A DNA stretch of 44,443 nucleotides from contig JAPKDL010000015.1 in assembly GCA_028822585.1 (NCBI GenBank), positions 1-44,443 on the forward strand, written 5' to 3'. The stretch is from Alphaproteobacteria bacterium (GTDB lineage: Bacteria > Pseudomonadota > Alphaproteobacteria > UBA8366 > GCA-2717185). Position 1 is the stretch's first letter; each line of letters starts with the position of its first letter. This document shows positions 29,066-38,943 of the stretch, in pieces. The notes beneath the pieces were generated by a model. That model saw only the letters and a list, made by a program, of their open reading frames with translations, had not been told where the DNA came from and ran no database searches. The position numbers and the translations under genes are program-made.

Positions 29066-31624
29066 TTAAAGTTCGCGCGTAATTTCTTCGACTTCGTAAC
29101 ATTCTACGACATCGCCAACTTTGATGTCGTTGTATCCTTCCAACGCGATACCGCATTCATAGGCGTTCTGAACTTCGCGAACATCGTCCTTGAACCGCCG
29201 CAGGGTGCTTAATCCCCCATTGAAAATAACTACGTCGTCCCGCAACAGCCGAACTTTCGCGCCTCGGCGCACCACGCCCTCCGTCACAAAGCTGCCGGCC
29301 ACACGGCCAACTTTGGAAACGTTGAACACTTCGCGAACATCGGCGTAGCCAATGATGCTTTCTCTTATTTCCGGCGCCAGCATGCCGCTGAGAAGTTTCT
29401 TCATGTCATCAACAAGGTCATAAATAATCGAGTAGTAGCGGATATCGACATTTTCTTTGCGCGCTAACTCCCGCGCCTGCGGATTGGCTCGGACGTTGAA
29501 TCCGAGGATGACGCCGTTCGACGCTGCCGCGAGACCAATGTCGGATTCGGTGATGCCGCCAACCCCCGTATGCAGGAAGGAGCATTTCACCTCGCTTGTC
29601 GCCAATTTGTCCAAGGCGTTGGTGATAGCTTCAACAGATCCCTGCACATCGCCTTTGAGAACGAGGCTCAAGGTCGAGGCTTCACCTTCCTTGATCCGGT
29701 CGAACATTTGTTCGAGCGTGCCCCGCGCCCCCGCGATTAATTGACCGTCACGCACTTTACGTTGGCGGTACTCGGTAATTTCCCGCGCCCGGCCTTCATC
29801 CGCGACAACGGCGAAATCGTCACCCGCCAAGGGCGCGCCTTGCATGCCCAATACTTCGATTGGCACGGACGGTCCGGCTTCCTTAACGTTCTTGCCTTTG
29901 TCGTCGATCAACGCACGGACACGTCCCCATTCGGCGCCGGCGATGAAAACATCGCCAATTCGCAACGTGCCGTGTTGTATTAAAATAGTTGCAACAGCGC
30001 CGCGCCCGCGTTCAAGCTTGGCCTCAACGACAGCGCCACTCGCCGGGCGGTCTGGGTTCGCTGTCAGTTCCATTAATTCCGCCTGCAACAGAATGGCTTC
30101 TTCCAGCGCATCAAGGTTGGTTTTTTTCAGGGCCGAAATTTCAATGTCCTGAACGTCGCCGCCAAGACTTTCCACAACTATTTCATGACTTAGTAATTCG
30201 GTGCGAATGCGACTGGCGTCCGCATTGGGGTGATCCATCTTGTTGATCGCCACGATCAACGGCACTTCCGCTGCTTTTGCGTGGCTAATGGCTTCTGCCG
30301 TTTGGGGCTGAACGCTGTCGTCGGCTGCAATGACCAACACCACGATATCAGTGACCTTGGCACCACGAGACCGCATTTCCGTGAACGCTTCGTGTCCGGG
30401 TGTGTCCAAAAATGTAATTTGGGCACCCTTCGATAAATTTACCTGATAGGCGCCAATATGCTGGGTAATGCCCCCGGCTTCGCCAGCCACCACATCGGTT
30501 TCCCGCAAGGCGTCGAGCAAAGAGGTCTTGCCATGATCTACATGCCCCATAATGGTGACAACCGGCGCGCGCGGAAGCGTTTGTCCCTCATCGTCATCTG
30601 TCTGAGTGGTAAGGCCGATTTCAACATCGGAATCCGCAACGCGTTTTGGTATATGGCCAAATTCTGCTGCGACCAGTTCCGCCATATCGGCTTCGATCAC
30701 CTGGTTCATATTAGCCATAACGTCAAGCTTCATCAGCGCACGAACGACATCGGCACCGCGTTCGGCCATTCTATTCGCCAAATCGCTGACCGTGATTGTC
30801 TCCGGAATGATGACTTCCCGAATGATTTTGGTGGTTTCAATGCCCCCCGCTGCTTGGCGTGCGCGTAATTTTTCACGTTCTCGCGCCCGTTTCAATGCCG
30901 CGATACTGCGACCTCGTTCGGTCGCGCCGTCTTCGGTTTCAAGCGCCTGGGCGATTGTCAGCTTGCTGGTCCGACGGCGTGATTGTTGACGCGAGCGTTG
31001 AGTTTGCGTCCGCTTCGCATCCGTCTTGCCGCCGCGCGGCGCGCTTTCGTCTTCCATCGGCGCCGCTTTCACCGGGGCCGGCGCTCGCGTAACTGTTTTT
31101 TCCGCAGGTGGGACCACAACCTCGACAGCGGCCTCGGCTTCCTTGCGTGCTATTTCCTCCGCCTTTTTGCGTTCTTCTTCCGACGCCCGGCGTTCTTCTT
31201 CTTTGGTGCGTTCCTTGGCTTCTATCTCGGCCTTGCGGCGCGCTTCTTGATCATCGATGCGCACTCGCTCGGCGTCTTCAGCGGCGCTGTGAAGAGCCCG
31301 AACACGCGTTTCTCGCTCCCGGTCGGTTAAATTGCCAACGGCGGCTTCGGGCGTTGCCGCCGTTGGCGTTGGCGTCGTCGTTGCCGCCGACGTTCCAACG
31401 GACAGGTTCTCTGCCGCTGCAGGATGGCCCTGTTTGACCTCTTTCATATTGCCGCCAGCACCGCGTTCGAAAGTGCGCTTTCGCTTCACTTCTACCGTGA
31501 CTGTTTTCGAACGGCCGTGGCTGAAGCTTTGTCGAACTTTTCCGGTCTCGACCGTCTTGTTCAGCTCCAAGCGACCCGGCTTACTCAAACTCAGCTTACC
31601 GTCTTGTTCTTTACTTTCGCTCAT
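29066..31624 (-). CDS. infB: Translation initiation factor IF-2
   Basis: An 852-residue GTPase that brings formyl-Met-tRNA to the 30S subunit. The alphaproteobacterial N-terminus [20 protein letters not shown] is followed by a highly charged Glu/Arg/Lys region (about 100-165), likely helical. A second IF2_N motif [17 protein letters not shown] lies near 278-294. G1 is [12 protein letters not shown] (360-371), G3 DTPGHEAF and G4 NKMD. The C-terminal domains end in [20 protein letters not shown]. The ATG overlaps the 3' end of the ylxR-type gene by 14 bp. Part of the rimP-nusA-ylxR-infB-rbfA-truB-rpsO-pnp operon. Confidence 0.98.
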   Translation of the reverse strand: MSESKEQDGKLSLSKPGRLELNKTVETGKVRQSFSHGRSKTVTVEVKRKRTFERGAGGNMKEVKQGHPAAAENLSVGTSAATTTPTPTAATPEAAVGNLTDRERETRVRALHSAAEDAERVRIDDQEARRKAEIEAKERTKEEERRASEEERKKAEEIARKEAEAAVEVVVPPAEKTVTRAPAPVKAAPMEDESAPRGGKTDAKRTQTQRSRQQSRRRTSKLTIAQALETEDGATERGRSIAALKRAREREKLRARQAAGGIETTKIIREVIIPETITVSDLANRMAERGADVVRALMKLDVMANMNQVIEADMAELVAAEFGHIPKRVADSDVEIGLTTQTDDDEGQTLPRAPVVTIMGHVDHGKTSLLDALRETDVVAGEAGGITQHIGAYQVNLSKGAQITFLDTPGHEAFTEMRSRGAKVTDIVVLVIAADDSVQPQTAEAISHAKAAEVPLIVAINKMDHPNADASRIRTELLSHEIVVESLGGDVQDIEISALKKTNLDALEEAILLQAELMELTANPDRPASGAVVEAKLERGRGAVATILIQHGTLRIGDVFIAGAEWGRVRALIDDKGKNVKEAGPSVPIEVLGMQGAPLAGDDFAVVADEGRAREITEYRQRKVRDGQLIAGARGTLEQMFDRIKEGEASTLSLVLKGDVQGSVEAITNALDKLATSEVKCSFLHTGVGGITESDIGLAAASNGVILGFNVRANPQARELARKENVDIRYYSIIYDLVDDMKKLLSGMLAPEIRESIIGYADVREVFNVSKVGRVAGSFVTEGVVRRGAKVRLLRDDVVIFNGGLSTLRRFKDDVREVQNAYECGIALEGYNDIKVGDVVECYEVEEITREL

Positions 31625-32285
31625 TCTTTTCCTCGTTCTCCGGCCAGCGCCGAATTCCGGTCAACCGCGCGGCTGATTCCGCGAAACTTTCAGCTAACCC
31701 GCCCGACGCCAAGGCGCCATGCACAACTGCGTCGCGGCCAAACGCTAACCCAAGTTCACCGCGTTGTAATATCTCTATCCTTGCGGTTTCCAACGCGATC
31801 CCGCCAAGTTTCTTGCGTCCACTCTCGCTGGCGTCCGAAGCGCCCAGAAGATAGGCCACGTCACCACTTCGCAAGCATGCTTCAACTTTCATATAACCAC
31901 ACACCGCTTGACCCGCGCGACGAGCCAAAGCGAGTAATTCTGTGCAACGACGAACCAGAAGCGCTTCAACCTGATCCGCTAAGTCTTCATTTACCCGCAC
32001 GGACCGTCGCGCCGCGCGTGCAAATAAATTTCGTCTACATGCCGTCTTAATGCTTATCCTATCGGCGCTCAACCAAATTCCACGACCTGGTAAATTACCT
32101 TTGATGTCCGGAACAACCGTGTTGTCAGGCCCAATAACGAATCTGACCATTTTCGACAGGGGTAATTTTTCGCCCGACACGATGCATTGGCGACATTGAC
32201 GAGAGATTTTCTGCAGCGGCTCCATAGGAGAATCGCTGCTATCGGCCACCGGATCAATCTGCTTTTGCGCGCCACTGAGTTCCAT
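31611..32285 (-). CDS. YlxR (DUF448) RNA-binding domain fused to an L7Ae-like domain
   Basis: 224 residues. The N-terminal YlxR/DUF448 part has the cysteine pair in [21 protein letters not shown] and the [10 protein letters not shown] segment typical of the family. The second half (about 95-190), including [15 protein letters not shown] and [20 protein letters not shown], is like the ribosomal L7Ae/YlxQ RNA-binding fold. Alphaproteobacteria commonly carry this fusion between nusA and infB. A role in RNA binding around translation or rRNA is an inference from fold and operon. It follows nusA by 14 bp and overlaps infB by 14 bp. Confidence 0.9.
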   Translation of the reverse strand: MELSGAQKQIDPVADSSDSPMEPLQKISRQCRQCIVSGEKLPLSKMVRFVIGPDNTVVPDIKGNLPGRGIWLSADRISIKTACRRNLFARAARRSVRVNEDLADQVEALLVRRCTELLALARRAGQAVCGYMKVEACLRSGDVAYLLGASDASESGRKKLGGIALETARIEILQRGELGLAFGRDAVVHGALASGGLAESFAESAARLTGIRRWPENEEKNERK

Positions 32286-32299
32286 AATCGATCATGACC

Positions 32300-33904
32300 T
32301 CAGCCAGCGATCGCGGGTTCGTCGGGCGCACTGTCGTTCGCCGCTGCATCCTCTGCAGCCTTTACACGAATTTCCTCGGCTTCTTCTTCGGTCAACCAGC
32401 CTTCGGCGACGCGCGCCTTCATAATAAGTTCATTGGCGACATCTTCGCTCAATTCAAACTCCGCCAAATAGCCGTCGCCAGGGTCGGTCAATTCGTCAGA
32501 CGCCAGTCCGGCGAAATCATCCACCGTTTTGATGTCATTTTCACCCAGCTTCAAGAGCATATGGACTGTCAATTCTGTTAACGTGGCGAGTTCATCCGTT
32601 ACGCCGAGATCGCGCCGTTGCGTTTCCAGGCGGTTGTTTTCGGCTTCCAGAAACGTCCGCGCGCGGGTTTGCAGTTCGCCGGCCAAATCGTCATCAAATC
32701 CCTCAATACCGGAAATATCTTCCAACGGAACATAGGCGACTTCTTCTACTTCCGTGAAACCTTCGGTCACCAGCAAGTGGGCAATAACGTCGTCGACATC
32801 CAGCGCTTCCATGAATGTTTCGCTGCGCGCCATGAATTCCTTCTGGCGGCGTTCGGATTCCTCCTCCTCGGTCAGGATATCGATGTCCCACCCGGTTAGC
32901 ATCGACGCCAGCCTAACATTTTGTCCCCGGCGGCCTATGGCAAGACTCAATTGTTCGTCCGGCACGACCACTTCAATCTTGTGATGATCTTCATCCAGCA
33001 CAACCTTGGCCACTTCGGCAGGGGCCAGCGCGTTTACGACAAATGTCGCCGGATCGGGCGACCAGGGGATTATATCGATTTTTTCACCCTGTAATTCGGC
33101 GACGACGGCTTGCACACGACTGCCCCGCATGCCGACGCAGGCACCGACGGGGTCGATGCTGCTGTCGTTGGAATGCACGCCGATCTTGGCCCGGCTGCCC
33201 GGGTCCCGCGCCACCGCGTCAATTTCAATAATACCGTCATAAATTTCCGGCACTTCCTGGGCGAAAAGCTTGACCATGAATTGTGGATGGGTGCGAGACA
33301 GAAACACCTGTGGGCCGCGCGGTTCGCTACGGACATCGTAGATATAGGCGCGGACGCGTTCGTTGCGGCGAAAATGTTCGCGCGGCAATAATTCATCGCG
33401 TCGCACGACGGCTTCCGATCGCCCAAGATCGACGGTCACGTTGCCAAATTCAACCCGCTTCACCAGGCCATTGACGATTTCACCGATACGACCTTTATAT
33501 TCTTCGTATTGCCGTTCGCGTTCGGCGTCGCGCACTTTTTGAACGATGACCTGTTTTGCGGTTTGTGCGGCGACGCGTCCAAAATCAATCGGGGGCAGGG
33601 GGTCAACGATAAACTCACCCACCGCCGCATCGGCTTTACGGGCTTGGGCCTGTTCCAGCGTCAATTGCGTGACTTCGTTTTCAATCTCTTCGGCGACTTC
33701 CAGATAGCGCGCCAATTGAATCTCACCTGTGCTGCGGTCTACCGTGGCGCGGATGTCGTGTTCATGCCCATATTTTGACCGTCCTGCCTTTTGGATAGCA
33801 TCTTCCATGGCCTCCAACACTTGTTCGCGATCGATGCCCTTTTCCCGGGCGACCGCATCGGCGACCTGCAGGATTTCCATTGTTAGATTTACAACCGTTT
33901 CCAT
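32300..33904 (-). CDS. nusA: Transcription termination/antitermination factor NusA
   Basis: 534 residues. NusA binds RNA polymerase and nascent RNA to modulate pausing, termination and rRNA antitermination. The N-terminal domain begins MEILQVADAVAREKGIDREQ. S1 domain GRIGEIVNGLVKRVEFGNV, then KH domains containing DPVGACVGMRGSRVQAV and LSLAIGRRGQNVRLAS. Two acidic helix-hairpin-helix repeats form the C-terminal part (about 400-515), typical of proteobacteria. I used ATG 33904 because GGATAAGG precedes it; ATG 33880, eight residues later, lacks a ribosome site. It follows rimP by 92 bp. Confidence 0.97.
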   Translation of the reverse strand: METVVNLTMEILQVADAVAREKGIDREQVLEAMEDAIQKAGRSKYGHEHDIRATVDRSTGEIQLARYLEVAEEIENEVTQLTLEQAQARKADAAVGEFIVDPLPPIDFGRVAAQTAKQVIVQKVRDAERERQYEEYKGRIGEIVNGLVKRVEFGNVTVDLGRSEAVVRRDELLPREHFRRNERVRAYIYDVRSEPRGPQVFLSRTHPQFMVKLFAQEVPEIYDGIIEIDAVARDPGSRAKIGVHSNDSSIDPVGACVGMRGSRVQAVVAELQGEKIDIIPWSPDPATFVVNALAPAEVAKVVLDEDHHKIEVVVPDEQLSLAIGRRGQNVRLASMLTGWDIDILTEEEESERRQKEFMARSETFMEALDVDDVIAHLLVTEGFTEVEEVAYVPLEDISGIEGFDDDLAGELQTRARTFLEAENNRLETQRRDLGVTDELATLTELTVHMLLKLGENDIKTVDDFAGLASDELTDPGDGYLAEFELSEDVANELIMKARVAEGWLTEEEAEEIRVKAAEDAAANDSAPDEPAIAG

Positions 33905-33996
33905 GGCCTTATCCGTCCGTTTCTACCTAACCGTCCGACAATGGCGTTGGTCGAAGACCTTCACCCTTGTGTGTTAATATCTTGCGCCCATGCGCC

Positions 33997-34488
33997 TTAA
34001 TGAACCGCGCTGTCTTGCGAAGCCGCAATAAGTTCATCTGTGATGACCAGCGTCGCCGTAACAATTTCATCTACGGGCAACTCAACGTCGCCGTTTTTGG
34101 TGGCGAGCCGAACAGTATCATCTTCGACGCCCAAAATTTTTCCGTTATAGCGCTTACGCCCTTTTATGAGACTTTGCATTTCTATTTTGGCCAAATGCCC
34201 TGCAAATCGGTCGAAATCTTTTATCCGGGTCAACGGTCGGTCAATCCCGGGGGAGCTGACCTCCAACGTGTAGGCTCCGCGGATTGGGTCTTCAACATCA
34301 AAAATCGCTGAAAGCGCCCGGCTGATACTGGCGCAGTCTTCGACTCTCATGTCACCGCCGTCGACGCGCTCCGCCATAATTTGCAAGGTTCGACGCTCTG
34401 ATCCGCTCAGGCGTACGCGCACCAACTCATACCCCATATCTTCTAGGGGCGGTTCGATCAGAGATTCAATCCGGCGCTGCGGGTCCAT
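33997..34488 (-). CDS. rimP: Ribosome maturation factor RimP
   Basis: 163 residues, first gene of the nusA-infB operon. RimP assists late 30S assembly. Family marks are IEPPLEDMGYELVRVRLSG, ISRALSAIFDVEDPI and the near-invariant YTLEVSSPGIDRPLTRIKDF at about 73-92. The start is ATG 34488. The upstream 60 bp to the metK-trmB terminator is where the operon promoter should be, but no clear hexamers could be assigned. Confidence 0.95.
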   Translation of the reverse strand: MDPQRRIESLIEPPLEDMGYELVRVRLSGSERRTLQIMAERVDGGDMRVEDCASISRALSAIFDVEDPIRGAYTLEVSSPGIDRPLTRIKDFDRFAGHLAKIEMQSLIKGRKRYNGKILGVEDDTVRLATKNGDVELPVDEIVTATLVITDELIAASQDSAVH

Positions 34489-34545
34489 GTCGTCCGTTGT
34501 TCCAATTCAAATTTAGCCAGCTCAAGCTTAGCGAATCCCAGAAAC

Positions 34546-34573
34546 AAAAAAGGGCGGGCTGTCTTGCCCACCC
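34546..34573 (-). terminator. Intrinsic terminator downstream of metK-trmB
   Basis: Read on the minus strand: GGGTGGGC (34573-34566), 6-nt loop, GCCCGCCC (34559-34552), then six T. The 8-bp stem has one G-T wobble. It lies about 145 bp after the trmB stop and ahead of rimP, so it separates the two transcription units. Confidence 0.85.
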
Positions 34574-34716
34574 ACTCGTTTAGCCGTCCATGACAGCTAT
34601 ATGGGATCACGATGCTTACTTAGGCGCATTCGTCGGAACTCTCAAGCGTTTTGTCGCATTAGTTTAAGCGGTGTTGATATAAATCGCTGCTTCCGTAAGG
34701 CTCGGCTCTTGGGAAC

Positions 34717-35406
34717 CTATCTTTTACGCCGCTGAAAATGCAAATAAACGCAGGAATCGCCCTTTGCGAGCGCCTTTTCCTCATACCGGGTCGGCAGAGC
34801 GTCTGCCGGACGTTGCCGCCAATCTTTCGGTCCTTGGCAGCGCCATTCAAACGCATTGTGATCCAGAATATGACCCAGCATCCACCGGACATACTCCATA
34901 TGGTCGCTGGCGAGACGTAATGTCGCGCCGTTTGCCAATATTCGCGCCAGGCCGTCGAGATTTTCTCGTGACACCATGCGTCGGTTGTTGTGTCGTCGCT
35001 TAGGCCACGGGTCCGGAAACAAAATAAAACATCGCGAGATCGAGGCATCGGGCAGCGTATCCATCAAATCCCGTGCGTCATCGGGATGTACGCGGATGTT
35101 TTTTAGGCCGCGCGCGTCGATGTCGGACATCAACCGGGCGACCCCATTCATAAAAGGTTCGCATCCGATAAAGCCAACATCGGGGCGCGCCGCCGCCTGG
35201 GCGGCCAAATGTTCGCCGCCGCCAAAGCCGATTTCCAACCAGATTTCTCCGATTCCGCCGACGCCTTCAAATAGTGCGTGCGGGTCTATCGTAGGGGCGG
35301 AGATATCAACCGAAAGCGTCACCAGGCCAGCTTTCAACTGCTGAGCGCGACTTGGCCGCAGCCGACGCCCGTAGCGCCGTCCATGAAAAATTCGTCTTTG
35401 ATTCAT
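34717..35406 (-). CDS. trmB: tRNA (guanine-N7)-methyltransferase TrmB
   Basis: 229 residues. It makes m7G46 in the tRNA variable loop using SAM. SAM motif WLEIGFGGGEHLAAQAAARP is followed by FIGCEPFMNGVARL, and the family signature FPDPWPKRRHNNRRMV with the downstream TLRLASDHMEYV are complete. The N-terminal basic stretch RRIFHGRRYGRRLRPSR is usual in alphaproteobacteria. It starts 16 bp after the metK stop on the minus strand, so a SAM-producing and a SAM-using enzyme are cotranscribed. Confidence 0.96.
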   Translation of the reverse strand: MNQRRIFHGRRYGRRLRPSRAQQLKAGLVTLSVDISAPTIDPHALFEGVGGIGEIWLEIGFGGGEHLAAQAAARPDVGFIGCEPFMNGVARLMSDIDARGLKNIRVHPDDARDLMDTLPDASISRCFILFPDPWPKRRHNNRRMVSRENLDGLARILANGATLRLASDHMEYVRWMLGHILDHNAFEWRCQGPKDWRQRPADALPTRYEEKALAKGDSCVYLHFQRRKR

Positions 35407-35422
35407 GGTTGTCGCTGGTGGA

Positions 35423-36610
35423 TCAGGTCAACGCTGCCTTCAAGCTATCGACAAGGTCGGTGCGTTCCCAGGAAAACCCGCCATCGTCCATTGGCTCGCG
35501 TCCAAAATGGCCATACGCTGCCGTCGGCACATAAATCGGGCGGCTCAATTTCAAATGTTCGCGAATATTGCGTGGGCTTAAATCCATAATTTCGTTCACC
35601 GCAGCAGCGAGCTTATCGTCATCGACGACGCCCGTGCCTTGGGTGTCGATATAGACTGACAGAGGTTTCGATACGCCAATTGCATAGGCCACCTGAATCA
35701 CGCATTTCTCGGCCAAGTCCGCCGCAACGATATTTTTCGCAACATAGCGCGCCGCATACGCCGCCGACCGGTCAACCTTGGATGGATCCTTGCCGGAAAA
35801 CGCGCCGCCGCCATGTGGGGCCGCACCGCCATAGGTGTCGACGATAATTTTTCGACCGGTAAGGCCTGCATCGCTGTCCGGGCCGCCAATGACAAATCGG
35901 CCCGTCGGGTTTACGTAAAAATCGTTTTCCGGGCACATCCAGCCCTCCGGCAGAACGGCTTCAACATAAGGCCGAACAATTTCGCGTACCTGCGCCTGAT
36001 CTAAACATTCTTCGTGCTGGGTCGACACAACGATCGATGTCGCGGCGACCGGCATGCCATTTTCGTAGCGCAGCGTGACCTGGCTTTTCGAATCGGGGCC
36101 CAATCCGGAAATTGTTCCGGCGTGCCGCGCTTCAGCCAATGTGCGCAGAATTTCATGACTGTAATGAATCGCCGCCGGCATTAATACGGACGTTTCGCGA
36201 CAGGCGTAGCCGAACATCAAACCCTGGTCGCCGGCGCCTTCATCCTTGTTGCCCGCCGCGTCGACGCCTTGGGCGATGTCGACAGACTGGCCATGGAGAT
36301 GGCATTCGAACGTCAGGTTTTTCCAATGGAATCCATCTTGTTCGTAACCAATTTCACGGACCGCGTCACGCGCCAGCTTTTCCATCACGTCGCTGTTCAC
36401 GACGCCGTTGGAATCCACAAGACTTGACGGGCCGCGCACTTCACCCGCCAGGACGATTCGATTGGTGGTGCATAATGTCTCACATCCAACCCGTGACAAA
36501 GGATCAGCCGCAAGAAAGGCGTCTACAACCTCGTCGGACACTCGGTCGCTCACTTTGTCCGGATGGCCTTCAGATACCGATTCACTTGTAAACAGATAGT
36601 CGCCTTGCAT
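35423..36610 (-). CDS. metK: S-adenosylmethionine synthetase
   Basis: 395 residues, full length. It makes SAM from ATP and methionine. Marks are [17 protein letters not shown] (6-22, ATP-binding), [12 protein letters not shown] and the catalytic loop [27 protein letters not shown] of the family appears here as YGGAAPHG. I start at ATG 36610, with AAAGGA a few bases before it. A longer in-frame opening from TTG 36688 adds 26 residues that do not look like MetK. A leader of about 130 bp separates it from the HTH regulator gene upstream. Confidence 0.97.
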   Translation of the reverse strand: MQGDYLFTSESVSEGHPDKVSDRVSDEVVDAFLAADPLSRVGCETLCTTNRIVLAGEVRGPSSLVDSNGVVNSDVMEKLARDAVREIGYEQDGFHWKNLTFECHLHGQSVDIAQGVDAAGNKDEGAGDQGLMFGYACRETSVLMPAAIHYSHEILRTLAEARHAGTISGLGPDSKSQVTLRYENGMPVAATSIVVSTQHEECLDQAQVREIVRPYVEAVLPEGWMCPENDFYVNPTGRFVIGGPDSDAGLTGRKIIVDTYGGAAPHGGGAFSGKDPSKVDRSAAYAARYVAKNIVAADLAEKCVIQVAYAIGVSKPLSVYIDTQGTGVVDDDKLAAAVNEIMDLSPRNIREHLKLSRPIYVPTAAYGHFGREPMDDGGFSWERTDLVDSLKAALT

Positions 36611-36743
36611 TACGCATTTCCTTTTAATTGGACCAAGTCTTTTTGCCTGCGCAATGCCGCAACGCGCCTTCACGACGACTAATCCCAAGCTTCGATTGAA
36701 AGGTCAAGCGAAAAGCTAATCCCAACCCCCGCGACAGACGTGT
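36611..36743 (-). promoter_or_regulatory. metK leader with direct repeat and stem-loop (candidate cis-element)
   Basis: The 133-bp leader holds two perfect copies of the 10-mer TTGGGATTAG (minus-strand sequence; 36716-36725 and 36679-36688). They flank an imperfect inverted repeat (arms AGCTTTTCG and CGAAGCT). A second GC-rich stem candidate with GCGC arms lies near 36645-36668. SAM riboswitches are common before metK in alphaproteobacteria, but the SAM-II, SAM/SAH and SAH consensus cores I remember do not fit clearly. Operator sites for the adjacent HTH protein are an equal alternative. Confidence 0.4.
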
Positions 36744-37196
36744 TTATTTAGCCTGAATTTTGCCAAGCGATTTGGAGAGATCGAACATCCGTCTGCGGAC
36801 CGCAAGATTTCCAATCTGGTAATAGGTGCGGACAAGGTCGAGTATTTCCTGTCTCGCCAGAGGGTCCATCTCGAACGTTGAAATTGGCGCTTCGGCCAGG
36901 CCGGGCGGTCTGCATGGCGTCGGGCTCTCGATTTCCGGCGGCATATCGTCGAAGAAAAATGATACCGGAACATCCAGCGCCGTCGACAGTTCAAATAGGC
37001 GGCTGGACCCGATTCGGTTTGCACCACGTTCGTATTTTTGTATCTGTTGGAACGTGAGCCCAATCGAATCGCCAAGTTTTTCCTGGCTCATGCTCATAAA
37101 TGTGCGACGCAAACGAACCCGAGCGCCAACATGAACATCTATCGGGTTTGGGCCGTCGACGCTTACGGATCTCCGTCGCCTAATCGCTGCGTTCAT
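36744..37196 (-). CDS. XRE-family helix-turn-helix transcriptional regulator
   Basis: 150 residues. The HTH domain spans about residues 22-83: GARVRLRRTFMSMSQEKLGD, then LTFQQIQKYERGANRIGSS and LFELSTALDVPVSFFFDD. This is a Cro/CI-type fold. The C-terminal half (about 85-150) is helical, with ALARQEILDL-like DPLARQEILDLVRTYYQIG. The targets are unknown. It lies directly before metK on the same strand, and the direct repeats in the metK leader could be its operator, but this is inference. Such a regulator between lnt and metK is a conserved order in the class. Confidence 0.92.
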   Translation of the reverse strand: MNAAIRRRRSVSVDGPNPIDVHVGARVRLRRTFMSMSQEKLGDSIGLTFQQIQKYERGANRIGSSRLFELSTALDVPVSFFFDDMPPEIESPTPCRPPGLAEAPISTFEMDPLARQEILDLVRTYYQIGNLAVRRRMFDLSKSLGKIQAK

Positions 37197-37302
37197 AATA
37201 ATCTCACTTTAAAATTAATTGCCGTCAAATATCTCTGAGGTTTTTAACATGAGGCCAACCCCAGTCAAGTCGTCCAAGGCGCATGCATGCAATAACGTCT
37301 GG

Positions 37303-38943
37303 TTATTGCAATTTACGCGGGAAGCAAGCGATCACGCCGCCGATTAACAGGAGAATTAAGAATAAATTGTCACCGAATTGGGCATAAACCGTTCGTCCCA
37401 ATCCGATGCCCGCGATCCCGGCACGGATGGGCAGGAAGGAGGGCAGGCGCGCATCGATCACACCGGTTTCGTTCAATCCGATTTGATGTGTGATGCGCCC
37501 ATAAGGGTCGATCACCGCCGATATGCCGGTATACGCAGCACGGATCATTGGAAGACCTTCTTCAACGGCGCGGATTCGGGATTGCGCCAAATGTTGGTGT
37601 GGCCCCGCCGTTGCGCCATACCACGCGTCGTTGGTCAAATTAAGCAGCCAGGCGGCGGTATTTTGATGGTCTGTAACGGCGCCTGGGAAAATGGCCTCAT
37701 AGCAAATCAGGGGACTAACTGGCGGCAATCCCGGTAATTTCAAGGTGCGGGGTCCTGGTCCCGGCGAATACCCTCCCGATCCATGGGTAATCTTCTGGAT
37801 CGGTAGAAAAGCCCGTAACGGCATGTATTCGCCAAAAGGGACCAGGTGGAATTTGTCGTAAACGTTTAAAATTTCGCCCACGGTGTTGATCGCGAGCGCC
37901 GCATTATACAATCCACCGGCCGGTCGGCTCCCATCGCGGCGGGGCGCGCCGGTGATTAACAGCCCCCCTGGCGGCGCAGCGCGGGCCAACAGCTGACGTG
38001 TTTCCAAATCTTCGACATAAAAGGTTGCGGCCATTTCAGGCCAGATAACATGAGTCACCCAGTCTGGCCTGTCCGCAAGACTAAGCTCAAGGTGCCGGCG
38101 TAGATTACGATTGCGGAATTGCGGGGCCCACTTTTCACGCTGAGGTATATTGGCTTGGACGATCCTAAGTCCCGCGCCTAAATCAGCACCAGCATTTTCC
38201 CTGGCGTTCATCAACCGGAACGTCCCGCCGCCCCATGCCATCAATGGCAAGGCGACAGCGATTACGATCGCCACCCACCGAACCCGGCGCGGCTGGTTCG
38301 CTGTCAGAGCCAGCGCACAGGCGCTTAACAGGACGCCAAAACTCAACCCATATACGCCTACCAAAGCCGCTGATTGCGCCAAGGCGTCATTCCCCGTCCA
38401 GGACTGACCGATGAGATTCCAGGGAAACCCGGTTAAAACATGCCCACGCATCCATTCCAGGCCAGACCACGCGACGACCAGTCCCACGGCGCGCGCCACC
38501 GCCGTGCGCCCAGCGCTCGCTAATAAAAACGCCAACCCGGCGTACAGGGCCAAAAGTGCCGGTATGCCGATCACGGCGAATGGCAACATCCATCCATGTT
38601 TCGCGGCAAAGACCAAAAGTGCGTTGCCGATCCAATATAAACCGGCGGCAAAATATCCAAATCCGAACCACCAACCGGTCAAGAAGGATCGCCGTTTCGT
38701 TCGTGTCTCGTTCTCCGGCCCATTTCCCGGCCTATTCAACGTCCACAACAAGGCGGGAAAAATTGCGTATAAGACCGGCACCGCATATGCCGGTGGCAGC
38801 GCTAGCGTTGCCGTAACGCCGAGCCCGAAGGCGACAAGATATAATCGCCAGCCCTGAAGCGCCGCGAACCCATCGGCCCATCGGTCGATTCTGTGCCATA
38901 ATGCGCATGGCACAATTGCCGGGGCGCTCTCGGGGTCCTTCAC
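37303..38943 (-). CDS. lnt: Apolipoprotein N-acyltransferase Lnt
   Basis: 546 residues. It adds the third acyl chain to lipoproteins at the periplasmic face of the inner membrane. There are six or more N-terminal membrane helices (about residues 33-240). The nitrilase-type domain has the Glu-Lys-Cys triad E303 (IWPEMA), K364 (YDKFHLVPFGEYMP) and C414 (ICYEAIFP). A last helix sits at the C-terminus. The start is GTG at 38943, which overlaps the corC stop in a GTGA tetranucleotide. This supports translational coupling in the miaB-phoH-ybeY-corC-lnt series. Confidence 0.97.
   Translation of the reverse strand: MKDPESAPAIVPCALWHRIDRWADGFAALQGWRLYLVAFGLGVTATLALPPAYAVPVLYAIFPALLWTLNRPGNGPENETRTKRRSFLTGWWFGFGYFAAGLYWIGNALLVFAAKHGWMLPFAVIGIPALLALYAGLAFLLASAGRTAVARAVGLVVAWSGLEWMRGHVLTGFPWNLIGQSWTGNDALAQSAALVGVYGLSFGVLLSACALALTANQPRRVRWVAIVIAVALPLMAWGGGTFRLMNARENAGADLGAGLRIVQANIPQREKWAPQFRNRNLRRHLELSLADRPDWVTHVIWPEMAATFYVEDLETRQLLARAAPPGGLLITGAPRRDGSRPAGGLYNAALAINTVGEILNVYDKFHLVPFGEYMPLRAFLPIQKITHGSGGYSPGPGPRTLKLPGLPPVSPLICYEAIFPGAVTDHQNTAAWLLNLTNDAWYGATAGPHQHLAQSRIRAVEEGLPMIRAAYTGISAVIDPYGRITHQIGLNETGVIDARLPSFLPIRAGIAGIGLGRTVYAQFGDNLFLILLLIGGVIACFPRKLQ

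Noticed and set aside
36611-36743. SAM-II riboswitch before metK
   Set aside because: The conserved core sequence and pseudoknot order could not be matched, so only a generic cis-element was reported.
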